This document shows positions 15,793 to 20,600 of a stretch of DNA of 20,600 nt, in pieces; the stretch's first letter is position 1; every line of letters starts with the position of its first letter. Source of the stretch: an uncultured Bacteroides sp. (lineage in GTDB: Bacteria; Bacteroidota; Bacteroidia; Bacteroidales; Bacteroidaceae). The notes beneath the pieces are model-generated. The model was not told where the DNA came from. It made no database searches and worked only from the letters and a program-made list of their open reading frames with translations. The DNA lies in contig CAUHML010000052.1 in assembly GCA_959606905.1 (NCBI GenBank), forward strand, positions 1-20,600, written 5' to 3'. The position numbers were made by a program, and so were the translations under genes.

Positions 15793-16476
15793 ATGAGGAC
15801 CTTAACTATTTTTCTTATCTCTTTATTTTCATTGCCGCTGGTGCTGAATGCGCAGTCGGTTGATGAGATGTTACAAAAAGTGTCTGCTGCCATTGAGGCA
15901 GGGCAGAATGGGCAGGCTGTGAGCTATTTCCGGCAGACTATCGCTCTGAATATAGACCGTACGGAAATGTATTATTGGACGAATGTAGACAAGAACAGTG
16001 AAATTAGCTCCAAACTGGCTACAGAATTAGCGCTTGCCTATAAAAAGAATCGGAATTACGATAAAGCCTATTTATTTTACAAGGAATTACTGCAAAAGAC
16101 TCCTAATAATGTAGATTGTTTGGAAGCTTGCGCAGAAATGCAGGTATGTCGTGGGCAGGAGAAAGATGCTTTGCGTATGTACGAAAAAATATTGCAACTT
16201 GAGGCGGATAATCTGGCGGCTAATATCTTTTTAGGAAACTATTATTATTTGACAGCAGAACAGGAGAAGAAAAAGTTGGAGATGGATTATAAAAAACTTT
16301 CTTCTCCCACTAAAATGCAGTATGCCCGCTACCGGGATGGATTATCGAAGTTGTTCACTACCCGGTATGAGAAAGCGCGTAACTCTTTGCAGAAAGTGAT
16401 TCTGCGTTTTCCATCAACAGAAGCTCAAAAGACATTGGATAAGATATTGAGGATAGAAAAAGAGGTGAATCGCTAA
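15793..16476 (+). CDS. Exported tetratricopeptide-repeat protein
   Basis: This 227-aa protein has a Sec signal peptide (about 1-20, MRTLTIFLISLFSLPLVLNA, cleavage before QS) and no lipobox, so it should be periplasmic. The mature part is helical with TPR-like units: LATELALAYKKNRNYDKAYLFYKELLQ style at about 73-105, ACAEMQVCRGQEKDALRMYEKIL at about 113-135, then NIFLGNYYYLTA and a final unit near RFPSTEAQKTLDKIL. TPRs mediate protein contacts; no catalytic motif is visible and the partner is unknown. It is a single-gene unit with its own promoter, and its last codons form the left arm of its terminator. I do not recognise a specific named gene. Confidence 0.85.
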   Translation: MRTLTIFLISLFSLPLVLNAQSVDEMLQKVSAAIEAGQNGQAVSYFRQTIALNIDRTEMYYWTNVDKNSEISSKLATELALAYKKNRNYDKAYLFYKELLQKTPNNVDCLEACAEMQVCRGQEKDALRMYEKILQLEADNLAANIFLGNYYYLTAEQEKKKLEMDYKKLSSPTKMQYARYRDGLSKLFTTRYEKARNSLQKVILRFPSTEAQKTLDKILRIEKEVNR

Positions 16477-16492
16477 GCGGTTCACCTCTTTT
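16458..16492. terminator. Terminator hairpin overlapping the TPR gene stop codon
   Basis: Arms 16458-16473 and 16477-16492 pair over 16 bp (one G-U) and close on a 3-nt loop that is the TAA stop codon of the TPR gene. The stem runs from AAAA at the base to GC-rich pairs at the tip and ends in TTTT, so it can work in both directions. The convergent metalloprotease gene ends at 16510. Confidence 0.82.
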
Positions 16493-16509
16493 CAATTATA
16501 TTCAATTTG

Positions 16510-17802
16510 TTATTTTATAGTTCGTATTGGTAAATCCAAAGGCCCTTCATTAAGCGCTCGGGTATCAATGTCTCCTTTCTTCGGTCCGGGTATCAGAGGA
16601 CTATAGGATAAGACATGTCTGATACGTTCACGTTGATTTTGAGTGAATTGGTTTGAATAACTAATAGCATAATCCATGATATTATAAGAGATAAACTCTA
16701 TACCATCACATCCTGTTCGTTTTACCAAATTTTTAAATGTGTATTTTTCTCTCTCATTCTCATATATGTAATCACATTTGCTATCATACTCTTGTTTATT
16801 ATAGCTTTTGGTATCTTTGCAATAATCCGTATCTTCACACGTGCCATTATCGGTTTCGGCAAAGACATGATGTAGTCCCAGGTAATGTCCTAATTCATGA
16901 GCTAGCGTGACAGCAATGTCTGCTGTACTATATTCTGTTGGAGTAGACTCTTCATTAATATATAGGCTATTAATGGAGACAGATAGTGGGAATTGTAAAT
17001 TTGCTAATGTTAGATGAGAGTAGTCTGTTTCACCAAGCCCTTCTAAATAATGCTTGCCTGTAGTAGAAAAAGGAATATGAGAGATACCTAATGTTACTGA
17101 ATTTGAATTCGGTTCAGTTGTAAAATTATAAACCATAATGTTGATATATGAGTTTGGATCCCATAAGTATTTTACATATTTTCCCGAATTATCCTTCATA
17201 AAAGCTTCACAATCGATAGGGTATGACTCTGGCCATTGGATATATTCTACGCCAGGATTGGGTAATGTTTCTCCATTTTTATCTGTTGTTGCCAATGTAA
17301 AAGTAAGATTCATGTCTACACTGTTATTCTTGCTTTTATACAGACTGTTCACTTTGTCTAGTATATGGGATAAACGGCTTGAATTTACTTTTTGTAGAGA
17401 ATTCTCATCTTCTTTATACAATACATGAAAGATTACAGGGAGTTCATAATGGTATTCTTCAGCCGTATTGGTAGAGCCATTTTGAATGATTTGAACAGTT
17501 TTGCTAACCTTATGACTTATGATAGTGACAGTTGCTGTTCTGGATTTGGATTCCAGATTTGCATTAATAGATAAGATTAACTTTCCATCGTTTTCTCCTT
17601 TTTGTGTATTGGGAATGCACCATTGTTTATTACTTGTAACAGTCCATGAGGAACTACAAGTAATATCTATCGTTAATGATTCACCGCTTGCGCTGATGTT
17701 ATCAAACTTCGATTCTGATATATGCAATGTTGCAGAATCTGAATCATCGCATCCTATTAATATCCATAACAATGGAAGGAGGAAAATTAATTTTGTTTTC
17801 AT
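16510..17802 (-). CDS. Surface lipoprotein zinc metalloprotease: BACON domain + metzincin (M43/pappalysin-like)
   Basis: This 430-aa lipoprotein is a probable secreted endopeptidase. A short signal peptide ends at LIGC (Cys18), followed by DDSDS, an acidic export-type sequence, so surface display is likely. A BACON domain spans about 22-105 (CSSSWTVTSNKQWC...VQIIQNG). The catalytic domain carries the metzincin zinc site HELGHYLGLHH at 302-312 (His302, Glu303, His306, Gly309, His312) and a Met-turn at Met376 (NIMDYA). It resembles M43 cytophagalysin/pappalysin-type enzymes and, from memory, the BF0631-type metalloproteinase lipoproteins of Bacteroides. ATG 17800-17802 is preferred: a longer reading needs a TTG at 17838 that lies inside the -7 promoter element. 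The coding strand looks more AT-rich than the PUL genes. Protein substrates are unknown. Confidence 0.88.
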   Translation of the reverse strand: MKTKLIFLLPLLWILIGCDDSDSATLHISESKFDNISASGESLTIDITCSSSWTVTSNKQWCIPNTQKGENDGKLILSINANLESKSRTATVTIISHKVSKTVQIIQNGSTNTAEEYHYELPVIFHVLYKEDENSLQKVNSSRLSHILDKVNSLYKSKNNSVDMNLTFTLATTDKNGETLPNPGVEYIQWPESYPIDCEAFMKDNSGKYVKYLWDPNSYINIMVYNFTTEPNSNSVTLGISHIPFSTTGKHYLEGLGETDYSHLTLANLQFPLSVSINSLYINEESTPTEYSTADIAVTLAHELGHYLGLHHVFAETDNGTCEDTDYCKDTKSYNKQEYDSKCDYIYENEREKYTFKNLVKRTGCDGIEFISYNIMDYAISYSNQFTQNQRERIRHVLSYSPLIPGPKKGDIDTRALNEGPLDLPIRTIK

Positions 17803-17835
17803 AAATGAAAGAGTTTTATATAAAAACGCACGTTT

Positions 17836-17843
17836 CAAAGATA
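17836..17843 (-). promoter_or_regulatory. Predicted promoter of the metalloprotease gene, -7 element
   Basis: The minus strand reads TATCTTTG, an exact -7 consensus match, 33 nt before the ATG at 17802. It lies in the gap between this gene and the birA stop at 17869. It rules against the TTG start at 17838. Confidence 0.6.
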
Positions 17844-17868
17844 ATGTTTTGATCTGGAATAGAATAGC

Positions 17869-18627
17869 TTATTTCAGTAAATATTCTACTTCCTTAAACA
17901 TATACCCTCTTTTAATCAGCTTCTCATCTTCTAATATCAACTTTCCTTCAGGTTCTACACAAACGATTCGTGCAAGAAATTCTCCATTGGCATCTTTATA
18001 TCGATGCATCCCTTCCCTTCTGAAAAGAGATTTTTCATATTGACAGGCTATTGATGTCGTATCGCCTTTTTTGAGCAAGCTATAATAAGATTGGATACGC
18101 AGCATGATATTTTTCAGTATTTCAAATAGATCATGCTCTTCTTCTGTGATTTGTAGCAGTGAAACGGGGTTAGGAGCAGAACTGTGAAATATCTCTTGAT
18201 TAATATTGATTCCGATTCCTATAATGCTCTGACTGATATTCCGCCCCATCAGATCGTTTTCTATCAACATCCCACATATTTTTTTTTCTTTCCAATAAAT
18301 ATCATTCGGCCATTTGATAGAAATGTCGGTGGTATAGGTATCCAATTCTTCTTTAATAGCTAAAGATATAATCTGTGAAATAAGAAACTGACGTCGTGCT
18401 TCCAAAAACTCGGGGAAGATAACGGTGCTGAAAAGAAGATTCTTGCCAGGAGCTGATTCCCACGAATTTCCACGCTGTCCCCGACCGGAAGTCTGAAAAT
18501 CGGCGACAACGACAGTTAATTCCTCCACCTTCTGTTCAGAACAGAGAGATTGCAGATAATTGTTGGTCGAGTTCGTCTCGTTGATATGAATCAATGGAAC
18601 CGGGAATGTATCAGGGGAGGGCATCAT
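17869..18627 (-). CDS. birA: Biotin--[acetyl-CoA-carboxylase] ligase, catalytic-only form
   Basis: This 252-aa cytoplasmic enzyme makes biotinyl-AMP and attaches biotin to the carrier lysine of biotin-dependent carboxylases. It has the ligase signature GRGQRGNSW at 48-56, KWPNDIY at 105-111, KKICGMLIE at 115-123, and GIGININ. A small C-terminal SH3-like domain follows (about 205-252; GEFLARIVCVEPEGKLIL). The N-terminal winged-helix DNA-binding domain of E. coli BirA is absent, so this is a group I ligase that cannot itself repress biotin genes. Two adjacent ATGs (18627 and 18624) are possible starts. Its first 17 bp overlap the end of the YjbR-like gene, so the two are probably translated from one mRNA. 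Confidence 0.94.
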   Translation of the reverse strand: MMPSPDTFPVPLIHINETNSTNNYLQSLCSEQKVEELTVVVADFQTSGRGQRGNSWESAPGKNLLFSTVIFPEFLEARRQFLISQIISLAIKEELDTYTTDISIKWPNDIYWKEKKICGMLIENDLMGRNISQSIIGIGININQEIFHSSAPNPVSLLQITEEEHDLFEILKNIMLRIQSYYSLLKKGDTTSIACQYEKSLFRREGMHRYKDANGEFLARIVCVEPEGKLILEDEKLIKRGYMFKEVEYLLK

Positions 18628-18967
18628 ATTCTGCGCGTAACTTTTTAGTAAATTTTTTGATTACCTCATCATAAGAGTGGTCAATAAGCTCTTTCATCAA
18701 TTTATCATCTACGTCACTGTCAAAGCGGACACTATTCCAGTACTTTTTATTAAAATGATAAGCCCCTTCAATTCCCGAATAATGTTCACGCAATTCGATT
18801 GCTTTTTCCGGATCACATTTTAGTGCGATGTGATTAGCTTCTTCCAGGTCAATGAGAGCAAACATCTTGTTCATTACCTTTACAACCAGTGATACATCAT
18901 CGAAAGGAAAAGATTCGGTGACTCCTTTCTTGTTCAAGCAGTATTCTCTGACAGTTTCTACATTCAT
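18611..18967 (-). CDS. MmcQ/YjbR family protein
   Basis: This 118-aa cytoplasmic protein belongs to the MmcQ/YjbR family (CyaY-like alpha/beta fold). The family pattern is visible: N-terminal VREYCLNKKGVTESFPFDDV, then VMNKMFALIDLE, LKCDPEKAIELREHYSGI, and the hallmark HFNKKYWNSVRFD before a C-terminal helix (DHSYDEVIKKFTKKLR). Family members are often labelled DNA-binding, but the biochemical role is not firmly known. It overlaps birA by 17 bp. No exact TAnnTTTG element is seen in the 114 bp upstream, so it may be transcribed from yraN readthrough or a weak promoter. Confidence 0.9.
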   Translation of the reverse strand: MNVETVREYCLNKKGVTESFPFDDVSLVVKVMNKMFALIDLEEANHIALKCDPEKAIELREHYSGIEGAYHFNKKYWNSVRFDSDVDDKLMKELIDHSYDEVIKKFTKKLRAEYDALP

Positions 18968-19081
18968 AATGAATTAATAATTATAGTATGTTTTCATAAT
19001 TGGTTATATCATAAATTAAAGCGCAGATTGCACGAATTTCACGGCTTTTATAATGATGAATATCTAAATCCACAGCTTTCT
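18968..19081. other. Intergenic gap between yraN and the YjbR-like gene
   Basis: This 114-bp AT-rich stretch has no ORF and no TAnnTTTG on the minus strand. It holds short AT-only inverted repeats (for example 18979-18984 with 18996-19001). Positions 19023-19044 contain GATTGCACGAATTTCACGG, reminiscent of degenerate repeats scattered in Bacteroides genomes; that resemblance is from memory and weak. Confidence 0.3.
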
Positions 19082-19447
19082 TTAATATAAAGGAGGATAA
19101 AACGCTTCCTCTATGTGTTCAACCTTGAAATTCCCGTCGTTGCCTACTACAGTGATGATATCGAAGCGTACAGGAGTGTCAATCTGAAACAATCTGATAT
19201 AGGCATCTGCTGCACGTACTGTACGTTTTATTTTGGGTAAATCTACAGCATCTTCCGGGGCTGCAAACAGAGTGTCACTGCGCGTCTTCACTTCTACTAC
19301 AATTAGTTCATTGTCTTTTGCAGCTACAATGTCCAGTTCGAAATGTCCTCTTCTCCAATTCCGGTCACGAATAAGATAACCTTTCTGCTCAAGATAAGCT
19401 ACGGCGGCATTTTCTCCGGATTTTCCTAAATCATTATGTTCAGCCAT
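19082..19447 (-). CDS. YraN/UPF0102 family nuclease-fold protein
   Basis: This 121-aa protein belongs to the UPF0102 family, which has a restriction-endonuclease-like fold. Visible are the N-terminal NDLGKSGENAAVAYLEQKGY, the NWRRGHFELDIVA strand with the conserved acidic Asp, and VVEVKTR with the E-x-K catalytic-type pair. The family is related to Holliday-junction resolvase-like nucleases, but activity is not established. ATG 19445-19447 (MAEHNDLG) is chosen because family members start close to NDLGKxGE; a TTG at 19459 would fall inside a predicted -7 element. The gene is divergent from the small gene at 19515. The 114 bp after its stop contain no gene. Confidence 0.92.
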   Translation of the reverse strand: MAEHNDLGKSGENAAVAYLEQKGYLIRDRNWRRGHFELDIVAAKDNELIVVEVKTRSDTLFAAPEDAVDLPKIKRTVRAADAYIRLFQIDTPVRFDIITVVGNDGNFKVEHIEEAFYPPLY

Positions 19448-19456
19448 CTTTTTTTG

Positions 19457-19464
19457 CAAATTTA
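19457..19464 (-). promoter_or_regulatory. Possible yraN promoter, -7 element
   Basis: The minus strand reads TAAATTTG, a TAnnTTTG match, ending only 9 nt before the yraN ATG. If real, the mRNA would have a leader of just a few nucleotides. No -33 is seen, so this is tentative. Confidence 0.35.
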
Positions 19465-19476
19465 CTGCTTTTATTC

Positions 19477-19506
19477 TTTGTTTTTACAGAAGTAAAAGTA
19501 ATTTTG
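19477..19506 (+). promoter_or_regulatory. Promoter of the small basic protein-tadA operon (-33 and -7)
   Basis: TTTG at 19477-19480 and TAATTTTG at 19499-19506 are separated by 18 bp. This is the best two-part match to the Bacteroidota consensus (TTTG, about 19-21 bp, TAnnTTTG) in the window. It lies only 8 nt before the ATG at 19515 but 38 nt before the alternative ATG at 19545, which bears on the start of that gene. Confidence 0.6.
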
Positions 19507-19514
19507 CAGAAGAT

Positions 19515-19748
19515 ATGAGAAAAAGGAGTAAGAAGTGCCTGAAAATGCATGTCGAGTGTACCAAAAGGGAACGACGGATGAGCATTTTATTGAGCGACGA
19601 AGAACAGCTGATTGTAGATCGTTATCTTGAGAAATATAAGATAACGAACAAGTCACGTTGGCTTCGTGAAACAATTCTCATGTTTATCCATAAGAATATG
19701 GAAGAAGATTATCCCACCCTTTTTGGTGAACATGATATGAGACGATAG
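19515..19748 (+). CDS. Small basic ribbon-helix-helix-like protein
   Basis: This 77-aa, Lys/Arg-rich cytoplasmic protein is not one I can name. The core MSILLSDEEQLIVDRYLEKY, then KITNKSRWLRETILMFIH, reads as strand, helix, turn, helix. It resembles ribbon-helix-helix proteins such as MobC-like and antitoxin-like DNA binders (LSxEE, then S-W-L-R-E at the second helix). The N-terminal KRSKKC and CTKRERR add positive charge. It could start at 19515 or at 19545 (67 aa); the promoter at 19477-19506 favours the later ATG because other genes here have 25-43 nt between -7 element and start. It lies 26 bp upstream of tadA in the same direction, so co-transcription is likely. A DNA- or RNA-binding role is inference. 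Confidence 0.7.
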   Translation: MRKRSKKCLKMHVECTKRERRMSILLSDEEQLIVDRYLEKYKITNKSRWLRETILMFIHKNMEEDYPTLFGEHDMRR

Positions 19749-19774
19749 TTGAAAATTAAAAATTAAAGAGGGGA

Positions 19775-20212
19775 ATGCTGGACGATATTTACTTCATGAA
19801 ACAAGCCTTGATAGAGGCAGGTAAGGCTGCCGAGCGAGGAGAAGTTCCCGTTGGAGCTATCGTGGTTTGTAAAGAGCGGATTATTGCGCGTGCCCATAAT
19901 CTCACAGAAACATTGAATGATGTAACGGCTCATGCTGAGATGCAGGCTATTACAGCTGCTGCCAACGTGCTTGGTGGTAAGTATTTGAACGAATGTACCC
20001 TGTATGTCACCGTTGAGCCTTGCGTGATGTGCGCAGGGGCTATTGCTTGGGCACAAACAAGCAAGCTTGTGTTTGGTGCCGAAGATGAAAAACGCGGCTA
20101 TCAGAAATATGCCGGTTCGGCTCTACATCCTAAAACAGTGGTTGTAAAAGGGATAATGGCTGACGAATGCGCTGCACTAATGAAAGAGTTTTTTGCAGCG
20201 AAACGGAAATGA
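19775..20212 (+). CDS. tadA: tRNA-specific adenosine deaminase
   Basis: This 145-aa cytoplasmic zinc enzyme deaminates adenosine 34 to inosine in the anticodon of tRNA-Arg(ACG), allowing wobble decoding of CGN codons. It has the cytidine/deoxycytidylate deaminase signature: His53 and catalytic Glu55 in TAHAEMQAI, and zinc-binding Cys83 and Cys86 in PCVMCAGA. Other family marks are GEVPVGAIVV near residue 22, the Asn42 of ARAHNLTE, and VFGAEDEKRG. Length is slightly below the E. coli enzyme but normal for the family. The start at 19775 matches the expected N-terminus (DIYFMKQALIEA). It follows the small basic gene and converges with the DUF4834 gene 14 bp beyond its stop. Confidence 0.95.
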   Translation: MLDDIYFMKQALIEAGKAAERGEVPVGAIVVCKERIIARAHNLTETLNDVTAHAEMQAITAAANVLGGKYLNECTLYVTVEPCVMCAGAIAWAQTSKLVFGAEDEKRGYQKYAGSALHPKTVVVKGIMADECAALMKEFFAAKRK

Positions 20213-20226
20213 AAGCAGTGTAATGG

Positions 20227-20517
20227 CTATTTGATTTCCTCAAAATCTACATATTCGCCATCATCCTGGGTGAATATTTTTTTATGTCTTTTCTCCGGAA
20301 CATTCTCGGAATATATTTCTTCTTCATCATCATTTGAACGGCGATTCGTTTGGTTATAGCTTTGTTGGCTTGTACGTCCTGATTCCGTCTGTTTCGGGCG
20401 GGATGAAGAAGAACTACGTCCTAATCCGAAAATCGTTCTTAATATGAAGCCGACAATAGAAAGGCCAAATACGAAAATGGCAATGATAAAAATGAGTATG
20501 AATAAAAGTATATGCAT
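20227..20517 (-). CDS. DUF4834 family small membrane protein
   Basis: This 96-aa protein has one or two N-terminal hydrophobic segments (about 3-31, ILLFILIFIIAIFVFGLSIV), then a Gly/Ser-rich turn and a polar, charged tail ending in EYVDFEEIK. This layout and the terminal (G)EYVDFEEI motif match the DUF4834 family of Bacteroidota. The tail is low-complexity (Ser, Gln, Arg, then an acidic DDEEE run) and probably disordered in the cytoplasm. Function is unknown. The gene is convergent with tadA, and a 40-bp dyad lies 3 bp before its start codon, so it would be in the leader if transcription begins upstream of it. Confidence 0.85.
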   Translation of the reverse strand: MHILLFILIFIIAIFVFGLSIVGFILRTIFGLGRSSSSSRPKQTESGRTSQQSYNQTNRRSNDDEEEIYSENVPEKRHKKIFTQDDGEYVDFEEIK

Positions 20518-20520
20518 CGG

Positions 20521-20560
20521 ACTATGATTTTTATGTTGTTACTTTGATAAAACTCATAGT
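20521..20560. repeat. Inverted repeat (dyad) before the DUF4834 start codon
   Basis: Arms 20521-20534 and 20547-20560 pair at 13 of 14 positions (mismatch at 20528/20553) around a 12-nt loop. It begins 3 bp upstream of the DUF4834 ATG on the minus strand. It could be a leader hairpin controlling translation, an operator, or the terminator of a gene lying to the right. The remaining 40 bp to the window end show no gene. Confidence 0.6.
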
Positions 20561-20600
20561 ACAACAAACGTGCCAAGAGATTGTTTATTTACTTTTTCTT

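Noticed and set aside
17803..17838. Twelve-residue N-terminal extension of the metalloprotease from a TTG start
   Set aside because: It would put extra residues before a clean lipoprotein signal peptide, and the TTG lies in an exact -7 promoter element.
17519..18043. Plus-strand ORF of 174 aa across the metalloprotease and birA genes
   Set aside because: It is antisense to two well-supported genes and no family is recognised.

Overview
The window looks like a chromosomal segment of a human-gut Bacteroides. The reasons are a polysaccharide utilization locus (PUL) with hybrid two-component regulator, SusC and SusD; BACON domains; lipoproteins with acidic residues just after the lipobox cysteine; Bacteroidota-type promoters (TAnnTTTG at -7); and a DUF4834 protein. 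No tRNA, rRNA, CRISPR array, insertion sequence or prophage gene was seen.

Region 1 (1-13414, all + strand) is one PUL. It opens with the C-terminal part of a hybrid two-component system regulator (HTCS; receiver plus AraC-type HTH; the protein begins before the window). After a 131-bp regulatory gap come a SusC-like TonB-dependent transporter, a SusD-like lipoprotein, a 704-residue lipoprotein of BACON and DUF1566-like domains in the SusE/F position, a GH2 enzyme with a C-terminal malectin-like domain, and two paralogous clan GH-A hydrolases that resemble the GH50 agarase group. Gaps from susC onward are -1 to 25 bp, so this is very probably one transcript. The likely logic is surface capture and cutting (SusD, the multidomain lipoprotein and the lipoprotein hydrolase), TonB-dependent import (SusC), then periplasmic trimming (GH2 and the non-lipidated paralog), with the HTCS sensing a breakdown product. 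The glycan is not certain. A galactan or agaran-like beta-galactoside is my best guess, from family resemblance only.

Region 2 (13415-15792) begins with a strong bidirectional hairpin terminator. Then come pyrH (UMP kinase) and a MATE efflux transporter, both on the minus strand, each with a recognisable promoter.

Region 3 (15793-18967) holds an exported TPR protein (+), whose stop codon sits in the loop of its own terminator hairpin; a convergent BACON plus metzincin (M43/pappalysin-like) surface lipoprotease (-); and an overlapping pair on the minus strand, a MmcQ/YjbR protein and a biotin-protein ligase.

Region 4 (19082-20600) has yraN (-) divergent from a small basic DNA-binding-like protein (+) and tadA (+), then a convergent DUF4834 membrane protein (-) with a 40-bp dyad just before its start codon.

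The PUL and the metalloprotease gene look like accessory cargo; the remaining genes look like conserved chromosomal background.
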